Made by a program: the position numbers and the translations under genes. Below the pieces are notes generated by a model. The model searched no databases, was not told the DNA's origin, and saw only the letters and a list, made by a program, of their open reading frames with translations. DNA of 59,735 nucleotides from Chitinophagaceae bacterium (GTDB lineage: Bacteria > Bacteroidota > Bacteroidia > Chitinophagales > Chitinophagaceae): the NCBI GenBank assembly GCA_025934485.1, contig JAICXX010000017.1:1-59735 (forward strand), written 5' to 3'. Below, one piece after another: positions 50,735-58,299 of the stretch (the first letter of the stretch is position 1; each line of letters starts with the position of its first letter).

Positions 50735-51280
50735 CTAGTGATTGAGGATATAATCCTCGATCTTTTTCACTGCATGGTGATAGGACGCCTTGAGCGCTCC
50801 TTCGGAAGTATCCAGCACGCGGCTCATCTCCTCGTAGGGCATCTCATCATAGTATCGAAGGGTAAATACAACTCGTTGCTTTTCAGGTAATTGTTGAATA
50901 GCAAGCTGGAGTTTCCATTCCAGCTTATTGGGGTCGAAATGTTTATCGGCTACGATCTTATTGCTGAGACCGGACTCCATTTCGTCAAAAGAGAGTGCAG
51001 ACTTTCGCTTCTGTTGCTCCAGATAGCTCAGACATTCGTTGGTGGCGATCCGGTAGAGCCAGGTATATAGCTGAGAATCCTCACGAAAATTTTCCAATCC
51101 GTTCCAAACCCGTATGAATACGTTTTGCAATACGTCGTTGGCGTCTTCGTGCTCCACTACCATCCGCCGGATATGCCAGTACAATTTCTCCTGATATTTC
51201 TTGATTATGGCCGTAAAGGCCCGCTCTTTTGTCTCAGGAACCCGGAATTGCAGAAGCAGCTCGGTGTCTTGGATGGTCAC
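50735..51280 (-). CDS. ECF-type RNA polymerase sigma factor
   Basis: The 181-residue protein has region 2 (YWHIRRMVVEHEDANDVLQNVFIRVWNGLENF with YTWLYRIATNECLSYL) and region 4 (LPEKQRVVFTLRYYDEMPYEEMSRVLDTSEGALKASYHHAVKKIE). The start is GTG at 51278-51280, two bases after the transketolase stop; no ATG fits before region 2. Downstream is the PEGYF protein after 136 bases, then the small secreted protein. Whether the transketolase promoter reads into the sigma gene is open, but the two-base gap suggests it. Confidence 0.93.
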   Translation of the reverse strand: MTIQDTELLLQFRVPETKERAFTAIIKKYQEKLYWHIRRMVVEHEDANDVLQNVFIRVWNGLENFREDSQLYTWLYRIATNECLSYLEQQKRKSALSFDEMESGLSNKIVADKHFDPNKLEWKLQLAIQQLPEKQRVVFTLRYYDEMPYEEMSRVLDTSEGALKASYHHAVKKIEDYILNH

Positions 51281-51282
51281 TA

Positions 51283-52242
51283 CTATTTATTTTTTCTTGC
51301 GATTACCTTTTCTGCGGCCGCAACGATATCGGGGGTATCCAGGTGATATTTCTTTAATAGTTCTTCGGGGGTACCGCTTTCACCGAACGTATCGTATGTT
51401 CCGACGTATTCGATAGGGGTCGGGATATGACGGGCAGCAACTTGCGCCACGGCATCGCCCATACCGCCATAAATATTGTGTTCTTCCGCCGTTACCGCGC
51501 AACGCGTCTTTGAGATCGACTTTACGATAGCGTCGACATCCAGCGGTTTAATGGTATGCAGATTGATCAATTCTACCGAGATGCCCTTTTCTTCCAGGAT
51601 CTTGCCGGCTTCGACGGCCTTCCACACCAGGTGACCACAGGCAAAGATAGAGATATCCTTCCCTTCCTGCAGGACCTGGGCCTTGCCGATCTCGAAGGGA
51701 AGTGTCGACGTAAAGATCGGCCATACGGGCCGGCCGAATCGAAGATATACGGGGCCCTGGTAATCGGCAACCGCGAGTGTGGCGGCCTTTGTCTGGGCAT
51801 AGTCACAGGGTACGATAACCGTCATCCCCGGCAGCATCTTCATCAACCCGATGTCTTCGAGGATCTGGTGTGTGGCGCCGTCTTCGCCGAGGGTCACCCC
51901 CGCGTGGGAAGCACATATTTTGACATTCTTGCCGGAGTAAGCTACGGACTGGCGGATCTGATCGTAAACCCGGCCGGTGGAGAAGTTGGCAAATGTGGTG
52001 GTGAAAGGGATATGACCGCCGATCGTCAAACCTGCTGCAATACCGATCATATTGGCCTCGGCGATGCCGCATTGTACAAAACGTTCGGGGAATTCTTTGA
52101 TAAACGTCTGCAATTTCATGGACCCTGCCAGATCCGCCGTGAGGGCTACGATCTTAGGGTTCTTACGTGCTGCCTCTGCTATTCCGTCTCCAAATCCGCT
52201 GCGTGTATCTTTCTGTCCTGTTACCTGGATATCTTTTAACAT
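51283..52242 (-). CDS. Transketolase, C-terminal subunit (split enzyme)
   Basis: The 319-residue protein corresponds to the pyrimidine-binding and C-terminal domains of transketolase: RSGFGDGIAEAARKNPKIVALTADL, FPERFVQCGIAEANMIGIAAGLTIGG, HAGVTLGEDGATHQILEDIGLMKMLPGMTV, and VELINLHTIKPLD. The N-terminal ThDP-diphosphate-binding half is not adjacent in this window and must be elsewhere, as in many bacteria with split transketolase. It transfers two-carbon units in the pentose phosphate pathway. It precedes the sigma gene by two bases and follows galE. Confidence 0.93.
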   Translation of the reverse strand: MLKDIQVTGQKDTRSGFGDGIAEAARKNPKIVALTADLAGSMKLQTFIKEFPERFVQCGIAEANMIGIAAGLTIGGHIPFTTTFANFSTGRVYDQIRQSVAYSGKNVKICASHAGVTLGEDGATHQILEDIGLMKMLPGMTVIVPCDYAQTKAATLAVADYQGPVYLRFGRPVWPIFTSTLPFEIGKAQVLQEGKDISIFACGHLVWKAVEAGKILEEKGISVELINLHTIKPLDVDAIVKSISKTRCAVTAEEHNIYGGMGDAVAQVAARHIPTPIEYVGTYDTFGESGTPEELLKKYHLDTPDIVAAAEKVIARKNK

Positions 52243-52278
52243 TAATCGTGATTTTAGTCCTTACAAAGTAAAGAAATA

Positions 52279-53337
52279 TCAGTTGAACTTACTGAACTTT
52301 CCGTTGTAGAATTTCTCGTCGGTTTTAAGCTTCTGTTCCCATTTCCAGGCCGTTGAAAGCATATCCTCGAGGTTGTATTCCAATTTCCAGCCTAATTGCC
52401 TCCGGGCAAAGTCATTGTTCGCATAGATCGCGATCACGTCGCCATGCCGGCGGGCGCCGATCTGGTAATTCAGCTTCACACCGGATACCTTTTCAAATGC
52501 TTTGATCGCCTCCAGCACCGTGACCCCGTTGCCGGTTCCCAGGTTATAGACCTCGGCGCTTTTCGTGCTCTTGCCGGCGAGCATATATTGAATGGCAAGG
52601 GTATGCGCATGCGCGATATCGCTTACGTGGATGAAGTCCCGGATACAGGAGCCGTCGCGTGTAGGATAGTCGTCGCCATAGACCGTTACCATCGGCAATT
52701 TGCCGATAGCCGTTTGTGTGATCACCGGGACCAGGTTGGCCGGCTTGCCGATGGGCATCTCGCCGATGAGAATGCTGGGATGTGCACCTACCGGATTGAA
52801 GTACCGCAGGAGTACGGATTTGGTCTTTGTCGTGGCTTTGGAGAATTCGTTGATGATCTGCTCGCCCATTTGCTTGGTATAGCCGTAGGGAGATTCGGCT
52901 GGTTTCGGCGGCGTAAGCTCGGTTACCGGTATCTCATCCGGGTTACCATATACGGTACACGAAGAAGAAAAGACGAAATACGGGATTTCGAACTCTTGTA
53001 CGCATTTAAGGAGGTTGATGAGCGAGAGGAGATTGTTCTCGAAATACATGAGCGGGTGCTCTACGGATTCACCGACAGCCTTGTAGGCGGCAAAATGAAC
53101 GATCCCTGCGATATTCTCATTTTCCTGAAAGATCGCGAAGGTGTCATCATAGTTGCAAAGATCTACTTTGTAGTTCTTGATCTTTTTCCCGGTGATCTTC
53201 TCCACCCCTTCGAGTATCCGGGGGGATGACCGCACGTTGTTATCGACACAAATAACCTCGAATCCATTGGCAACAAGGTCTACGATCGTATGCGAACCTA
53301 TGTAACCACATCCGCCAGTCACGAGGATCTTCTCCAT
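52279..53337 (-). CDS. galE: UDP-glucose 4-epimerase
   Basis: The 352-residue short-chain dehydrogenase/reductase has the NAD loop VTGGCGYIGSHTIVDL (TGxxGxxG at 7-13), SSSCTVYGNP, the catalytic pair SPYGYTKQMGE (Tyr and Lys), and the sugar-binding RDFIHVSDIAHAH and YNLGTGNGVTVLE. It interconverts UDP-glucose and UDP-galactose for glycan synthesis. It follows rfbA after 20 bases and leads to transketolase, so the three form a probable minus-strand operon. Length is typical. Confidence 0.95.
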   Translation of the reverse strand: MEKILVTGGCGYIGSHTIVDLVANGFEVICVDNNVRSSPRILEGVEKITGKKIKNYKVDLCNYDDTFAIFQENENIAGIVHFAAYKAVGESVEHPLMYFENNLLSLINLLKCVQEFEIPYFVFSSSCTVYGNPDEIPVTELTPPKPAESPYGYTKQMGEQIINEFSKATTKTKSVLLRYFNPVGAHPSILIGEMPIGKPANLVPVITQTAIGKLPMVTVYGDDYPTRDGSCIRDFIHVSDIAHAHTLAIQYMLAGKSTKSAEVYNLGTGNGVTVLEAIKAFEKVSGVKLNYQIGARRHGDVIAIYANNDFARRQLGWKLEYNLEDMLSTAWKWEQKLKTDEKFYNGKFSKFN

Positions 53338-53357
53338 AATAGGTTTTGACTAGTTTT

Positions 53358-54224
53358 TTATGATTGATGAATGATGTTGATAAGATACTGACCGTAACCG
53401 CTTTTTAAAAGCGGTTGAGCGATCTTTTCCACCTGTTCTGCCGTAATGAAACCCTTGCGGTAGGCGATCTCTTCGATACACGCGATCCGTATCCCCTGCC
53501 GCTGTTCGATCACCTGGACAAATTGCGAAGCCTGCATCAGGGAATCGAAGGTTCCCGTATCCAGCCAGGCCGTACCGCGGTCCAGGATCGAGACGGTGAG
53601 CTTTCCCTGCCGGAGATATTCCCGGTTTACATCGGTGATCTCGTATTCGCCACGGGGGGAAGGTTTGAGGTCTCGCGCAATCCCGACTACCTGATTGTCG
53701 TAAAAATAGAGACCGGGCACCGCATAATTACTTTTGGGTTTTGCCGGTTTTTCTTCGATCGAGATGGCCTTGTTCGTTTTGTCGAATTCCACGACGCCAT
53801 AGCGTTCGGGGTCGCTGACCTGATAGGCATAGACGATACCGCCACTGGGACGGGTATTCTTCTCGAGCTGTTTACCCAGCCCCGCGCCGTAGAAAATATT
53901 GTCGCCCAGCACCAGGGCTACGGGGTCTTTGCCCACAAAGGATTCGCCGATGACAAAGGCCTGCGCCAGCCCGTTCGGCAGCGGTTGTTCGGCATACGAA
54001 AAGCTGAGGCCGAGCTGCGAACCGTCGCCGAACAGTTTTTTGAACAAAGGCAGATCGTGTGGTGTGGAAATGATCAGGATCTCCGTGATCCCCGCAAGCA
54101 TCAATGTCGACAGTGGGTAATAGATCATAGGTTTGTCGTATACCGGCATAATCTGCTTGCTGATGGCATATGTTATTGGATGCAGACGTGTACCGGAACC
54201 TCCCGCGAGAATAATTCCCTTCAT
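53358..54224 (-). CDS. rfbA: Glucose-1-phosphate thymidylyltransferase
   Basis: The 288-residue nucleotidyltransferase has the signature [64 protein letters not shown] and a C-terminal [10 protein letters not shown]. It makes dTDP-glucose, the first step toward dTDP-rhamnose and other surface sugars; rfbB, C and D are not in view. It is the first gene of the rfbA-galE-transketolase-C run. Size and start are normal. Confidence 0.96.
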   Translation of the reverse strand: MKGIILAGGSGTRLHPITYAISKQIMPVYDKPMIYYPLSTLMLAGITEILIISTPHDLPLFKKLFGDGSQLGLSFSYAEQPLPNGLAQAFVIGESFVGKDPVALVLGDNIFYGAGLGKQLEKNTRPSGGIVYAYQVSDPERYGVVEFDKTNKAISIEEKPAKPKSNYAVPGLYFYDNQVVGIARDLKPSPRGEYEITDVNREYLRQGKLTVSILDRGTAWLDTGTFDSLMQASQFVQVIEQRQGIRIACIEEIAYRKGFITAEQVEKIAQPLLKSGYGQYLINIIHQS

Positions 54225-54296
54225 AGTTGAATATCAGGTTTGAAAAATCTTCGAAAGATAGTAAAGTTAGCGCATCTGGCAATGGGCTTGCGACGC

Positions 54297-55337
54297 TTAC
54301 TTGAACAGGGTAACGATAAAATAAACGACAGCAGCCACCAGCGCACTCACCGGAATGGTCAGGATCCAGGCCCACAGGAGATTGATCGTCACTCCCCACC
54401 TCACTGCGGAAAGGCGCCGGGTCGCACCGACGCCCATGATGGAGCCGGTGATCGTATGTGTGGTACTCACAGGGATGCCTAATTTATCGGAGAGAAAAAG
54501 GGTGACCGCGCCGGCAGTTTCTGCGGCGACGCCTTCCATAGGCGTGACCTTGGTGATCCGCGTACCCATGGTCTTTACGATCTTCCAGCCGCCACTGAGT
54601 GTTCCGAGTGCAATGGCGGTGAAGCTGGCCAGGGGTACCCACATATTACCGTCGATAAATTGTTTGAATGACATTTGATGGCCTTGCTGGTTTGCGTACC
54701 AGATCATTGTCGCGCCGATGATGCCCATGACCTTTTGGGCGTCGTTGCTCCCATGGCCGAGACTCAGCAGGCCGGAGGATAGCAGCTGCAGGCGCCGGAA
54801 CCAGTTGTCTGCGCGATAGGGATTGGCGCGCCGGCAAACATTCATGATGATCAGCGTGATCACGAAGGCAACGACCATGCCGATCAAAGGCGCCAGGAAA
54901 ATAAAGAGGAAGATGGGGACCACCTTGGCGTAGTTGATCACCGCGATGCCATCGCGGGAAAGGGCGCCTGCGTGTGCGAGCGCCGCACCCATAAAACCGC
55001 CCAGCAGGGTATGCGAAGAGCTCGAAGGAATACCGAACCACCACGTCAGCAGGTTCCAGCAGATGGCGGCGATCAGCCCGGAAAAGATCACGTGCGGGTT
55101 GACGAAATGCATGTTGACCGAGCTGGCGATCGCGTTACCGATCTTGAACTCCTTGAGTACATACCGGGCGATGAAAAAGGCCGCGAAATTAAACACGGCA
55201 GCCCACAGCACGGCCTGAAACGGTGTCAGGACCTTGGTGCTGACGATCGTCGCGATCGAATTGGCTGCATCATGAAATCCGTTAATGTAATCGAAGACGA
55301 GGGCCAAAATGATGATGATGACCAAAAAGGATGGCAT
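54297..55337 (-). CDS. PiT-family inorganic phosphate transporter
   Basis: The 346-residue polytopic protein has the family's two duplicated halves: GFHDAANSIATIVSTKVLTPFQAVLW near residue 20 and SLGHGSNDAQKVMGIIGATM near 200, both with the conserved (N/D)(A/G)ND-type phosphate motif, and a loop between helices rich in basic residues. It imports phosphate with a cation. It follows the DUF47 gene by five bases, the usual pairing. Confidence 0.95.
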   Translation of the reverse strand: MPSFLVIIIILALVFDYINGFHDAANSIATIVSTKVLTPFQAVLWAAVFNFAAFFIARYVLKEFKIGNAIASSVNMHFVNPHVIFSGLIAAICWNLLTWWFGIPSSSSHTLLGGFMGAALAHAGALSRDGIAVINYAKVVPIFLFIFLAPLIGMVVAFVITLIIMNVCRRANPYRADNWFRRLQLLSSGLLSLGHGSNDAQKVMGIIGATMIWYANQQGHQMSFKQFIDGNMWVPLASFTAIALGTLSGGWKIVKTMGTRITKVTPMEGVAAETAGAVTLFLSDKLGIPVSTTHTITGSIMGVGATRRLSAVRWGVTINLLWAWILTIPVSALVAAVVYFIVTLFK

Positions 55338-55342
55338 GGGGA

Positions 55343-55990
55343 TCAGGCGTATTTGATGATAATGGATTCGATGACATTGGCCGCGTCCTCACACTTGTCC
55401 GTCACGATCTCCATCACCTGGTAGATCTCCCTTTTCTTGATGACCTCTTTGGCATCCGGCTCCGTTTCGAAGAGGCGTTCGATGCTGAGATCGAAGATGT
55501 CATCTGCTTGATTTTCAATGCTATTGACCTTCACCAGGGCGTCCGTGATCTTCCGCATATCGCGCATGTTCCGCAGTTCCTTGACGGCGATATGGATCTG
55601 GCATGCCCCTTGTTCGATGAGGTCCGCCAGTTTCTGGATGCCCATGTCGTTGGGGTTGACCTTGTAGAAATTGATCTTTTTGGTGGCGGCGAAGATATAG
55701 TCGCAGATATCATCCAGCGCGCTGGCCAGGTAATGGATGTCCTCCCGGTCGAAGGGGGTGATAAAATTCCTTCCTAACTCAGTGAATATCTGATGAGTAA
55801 GATCGTCATTTACGTGTTCCTGGTCCTCTACCTGGCTGGCCACGGCGGCGCGTTTGTCAGAGTCCGGCTCGGCTACTACGTCTTTCATCAGCTTTCCCAT
55901 CCGGGCCACGCCATCGGCCACCTGCTCGAATAACGAATAGAATACGCGGTCTTTCGGGGTAAAAAGATTGAGGAACGATTGGAAAGCCAT
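55343..55990 (-). CDS. DUF47 (PhoU-like) phosphate transport regulator
   Basis: The 215-residue, entirely helical cytoplasmic protein belongs to the DUF47 family (TPKDRVFYSLFEQVADGV, EHVNDDLTHQIFTELGRNFITPFDREDIHYLASALDDICDYI), with PhoU-like metal-binding acidic clusters. DUF47 proteins usually accompany and probably regulate PiT transporters. The ATG at 55990 is preferred; a frame back to 56065 runs into the hairpin array. It is first in the DUF47-PiT operon, downstream of a 232-base repeat array. Confidence 0.92.
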   Translation of the reverse strand: MAFQSFLNLFTPKDRVFYSLFEQVADGVARMGKLMKDVVAEPDSDKRAAVASQVEDQEHVNDDLTHQIFTELGRNFITPFDREDIHYLASALDDICDYIFAATKKINFYKVNPNDMGIQKLADLIEQGACQIHIAVKELRNMRDMRKITDALVKVNSIENQADDIFDLSIERLFETEPDAKEVIKKREIYQVMEIVTDKCEDAANVIESIIIKYA

Positions 55991-56030
55991 GCGGAAAATT
56001 TGTGCAATATTAGCACTATTCGACCAAAAA

Positions 56031-56262
56031 TGGGCCGGTAGGCCCATTGGCCGAAGGCCAGTCATTAGCTGTTTGGGGCAAATGCGCCAATTTTTCGCCT
56101 TTGCGCATTTGCCTCAACCTGGGCCGGTAGGCCCATCGGCCGAAGGCCAGTCATTAGCTGTTTGGGGCAAATCGCCAATTTTCGCCTTTGCGCATTTGCC
56201 TCAACCTGGGCCGGTAGGCCCATCGGCCGAAGGCCAGTCATTAGCTGTTTGGGGCAAATGCG
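56031..56262 (+). repeat. Tandem array of the double-hairpin element, copy 9 (2.6 units, about 88-bp period)
   Basis: Units start at 56031, 56120 and 56207 (periods 89 and 87). Each has TGGGCC-GGTA-GGCCCA, then (T/C)GGCC-GAA-GGCCA, the tail GTCATTAGCTG, and a further stem GGCAAATGCGC / GCGCATTTGCC (unit 1 perfect; unit 2 lacks one G). Units differ at only a few bases, so the array is recent. It lies between the phosphatase-like gene and DUF47. Confidence 0.95.
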
Positions 56263-56277
56263 CTGGCAGGACGGCCC

Positions 56278-57450
56278 TTAGCGGCTTTGAACGGCCAGGG
56301 CGACACCTGTGGCGGGTGCAGCCGGGGCGCCTGTGGGAGCGGTGGCGGAACGAAGGGGTAGGCCCGCCAGGGGCGCGACGGCGGGGACGGCGATGGGTTT
56401 GCCGGGGGGATGACCGGGGCCGGCCGGATCACCCAGCAGCCGGGCGATGGTCGCCGCAATTTGTTTTTGGTAGACTTGTGCGTGCATTCTCAATTCCCCC
56501 TCCGGCTGGATGTCAGGACCCAAAACAGCCATCCAGATATCGCCGGAACCCTGGGCCCAGAATCCGTGGGTGCACCATTTATTGGGTTTCCAGCCGCGGC
56601 CATGATCTGTGGTGATCAGGAACGTGGTGCTGTCTTTATAGTAGGGATCGGTTTGTACCATATACCAGAGATCGGCGATCATCCGGTCGATATCGGCAGC
56701 CTGCTGAAGATAGAGATCGTAACGACCCTGGTGCGCATGTTCATCCGTTTCGCCAAAACCCAAAAAGAGGACGCTGGGATGATGCTGCGTTATATATTCT
56801 CTTGCGCTCAAATAGGTGAGCTGGTCGTGTCTCGTTTTGCTGGGCCGCATCGTCGTCATTACGCTGTCGATGAGCCCGGCTGCGCTGTCACCCTGCTCGC
56901 AAAGGGGCTCATACCCGCTGTTCACCGGCAGCCCACTGCGCTGCCCGTTGAGGATAAAAGGAAAAACGTTCCAGGAAGTGAACACGGCTACCTTTCCATG
57001 GTATTCGGCCGTATTGTTGAGATATTCGAGGACATTCACATTCTTATTGGGAATAGCGAGGTTGGGACTGCTGATGGCGTCGGTATGACCCGTGAAGATC
57101 TCGTTGTAACCCGGATACGAGATCTTGTAGAAATTCCTGACGTTGACTTTGTTTCCCAGGAGCCGGTTGCCATACAACCGTCCTTGCCGGGCTATCGTCC
57201 CCCAGAAGAAGGGCAGGAGCTTTTGACGTCTTGCTTCTGCGCTGCTATCCCAGTACAATTGCTTCGACAAGCCCGTGTCGCGCACGTAGTCGCTGTTCCC
57301 GATCAACAGCGGATCGGCGCCGGTGAAGACCTCCTGCCAGCGAAACCCGTCGATCGTGATGATAAAGAGGTGTTTTGTCCTGGCAACTGGTTGCGCCGCG
57401 GATGACAGAACGAAGAGTCCGGCGGTGAGCAGAGGGAGGATGAATTTCAT
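56278..57450 (-). CDS. Secreted alkaline phosphatase-superfamily enzyme (nucleotide pyrophosphatase-like)
   Basis: The 390-residue protein has a signal peptide (MKFILPLLTAGLFVLSSAAQ) and the core motifs of the superfamily: IITIDGFRWQEVF with the first metal-binding Asp, GFGETDEHAHQGRYDLY with D and two H metal ligands, and FLITTDHGRG with the D/H pair. The nucleophile region is NRLLGNKVNVRNFYKISYPGYNEIFTGH (a Thr in the GH-side loop). The last 45 residues (from about GHPPGKPIAV) are a Pro/Ala/Gly-rich, low-complexity tail that looks added. It probably releases phosphate outside the cytoplasm for the PiT system encoded just downstream. Substrate unknown. Confidence 0.8.
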   Translation of the reverse strand: MKFILPLLTAGLFVLSSAAQPVARTKHLFIITIDGFRWQEVFTGADPLLIGNSDYVRDTGLSKQLYWDSSAEARRQKLLPFFWGTIARQGRLYGNRLLGNKVNVRNFYKISYPGYNEIFTGHTDAISSPNLAIPNKNVNVLEYLNNTAEYHGKVAVFTSWNVFPFILNGQRSGLPVNSGYEPLCEQGDSAAGLIDSVMTTMRPSKTRHDQLTYLSAREYITQHHPSVLFLGFGETDEHAHQGRYDLYLQQAADIDRMIADLWYMVQTDPYYKDSTTFLITTDHGRGWKPNKWCTHGFWAQGSGDIWMAVLGPDIQPEGELRMHAQVYQKQIAATIARLLGDPAGPGHPPGKPIAVPAVAPLAGLPLRSATAPTGAPAAPATGVALAVQSR

Positions 57451-57464
57451 TTTAATGGGTTTGC

Positions 57465-57472
57465 CAAAACTA
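57465..57472 (-). promoter_or_regulatory. -7 element TAGTTTTG of the phosphatase-like gene
   Basis: On the minus strand an exact TAnnTTTG match ends 14 bases before the ATG (57450). No TTTG at 19 bases upstream. Confidence 0.4.
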
Positions 57473-57611
57473 GACGAACCGTATGACCGCATGTTTATTG
57501 GAACGTTAACTTTTTATTATTAGCCGCCATGATTTTTTTAACGTAACCATAATGCCCGAAAAGGCCTGCCCTCCGCAAAACCGATTACTTTAACTGTCTA
57601 ATTAGTGCAGC

Positions 57612-58286
57612 ATGTCCCTGTTAAAATGGTTGGAGCATCTGGATAAGATCTTGTTCGTGCTGGTCCAGCACGATTCCGATAATTCCGTTCTCGACGTCAT
57701 CATGCCTGTTTTCCGCGAACCGCTTACCTGGATCCCGCTTTATGCCTTTATGCTCTTCTATGCGTTCCGCATGGGCAAAAAAAAGTCCGATGGCAATGCG
57801 GCCGGGCGGCATGTCGCCGGCGGTTCGAAGGCCTGGGCCTTTATCGTATTGACCCTGCTGACCTTTGCCGTAACAGATACGGTTACCGCGCAGGTGCTCA
57901 AGCCTATGTTTGGCCGGCTTCGCCCCTGTCATGATCCGGAGCTGCAACCCTATCTCCGCGCCCTCGTGGATTGTGGCGGATTGTATTCGATGCCGTCGAA
58001 TCATGCGGCGAATCATTTTGGGCTGGCGGCCTTTTGGTTCTTTTCGATCCGGGAGGTGACGGGCAGAAATTGGCGCTGGCTATGGATATGGGCTGCCATC
58101 ATCTGTTATGCGCAGGTCTTTGTGGGGAAACACTATCCTTTCGACATTCTTGCAGGAGCTATATTCGGTATCCTAACGGGAGTGGGTATGTCACGGTTGT
58201 TCGTTTACTGGGAACATCGCCAGGGACATGGAATGCCTTTCCTGCGTCCTGCACTCAAAAAGTCGGCGGAGATAGGCAAGGTTTAA
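57612..58286 (+). CDS. PAP2-family phosphatase
   Basis: The 224-residue membrane protein has the three motifs of type 2 phosphatidic acid phosphatases: KPMFGRLRP (motif 1, about 98-106), PSNHAANHFG (motif 2, with Asn in the usual Gly place of PSGH) and VGKHYPFDILAGAIFG (motif 3). Four to six helices surround them. Members dephosphorylate undecaprenyl diphosphate or lipid phosphates in the periplasmic leaflet; the GT39-type neighbour, which would use lipid-linked sugars, makes undecaprenyl lipids a likely substrate class. It ends 13 bases before the next gene. Confidence 0.88.
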   Translation: MSLLKWLEHLDKILFVLVQHDSDNSVLDVIMPVFREPLTWIPLYAFMLFYAFRMGKKKSDGNAAGRHVAGGSKAWAFIVLTLLTFAVTDTVTAQVLKPMFGRLRPCHDPELQPYLRALVDCGGLYSMPSNHAANHFGLAAFWFFSIREVTGRNWRWLWIWAAIICYAQVFVGKHYPFDILAGAIFGILTGVGMSRLFVYWEHRQGHGMPFLRPALKKSAEIGKV

Positions 58287-58294
58287 TATATTTG
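58287..58294 (+). promoter_or_regulatory. -7 element TATATTTG of the glycosyltransferase gene
   Basis: An exact TAnnTTTG match overlaps the end of the PAP2 gene and ends five bases before the ATG at 58300. A leaderless start or read-through from PAP2 are both possible. Confidence 0.4.
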
Positions 58295-58299
58295 CCATC

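Noticed and set aside
56031..56262. The tandem array considered as a CRISPR.
   Set aside because: Units repeat over their whole length with no unique spacers, and no cas genes are present.
55968..56615. A 215-codon plus frame through the 88-bp tandem array with repeated peptide blocks.
   Set aside because: It is the translation of the repeat in one frame and continues antisense into the phosphatase gene; the array period (89 and 87) does not keep frame consistently and no domain is seen.
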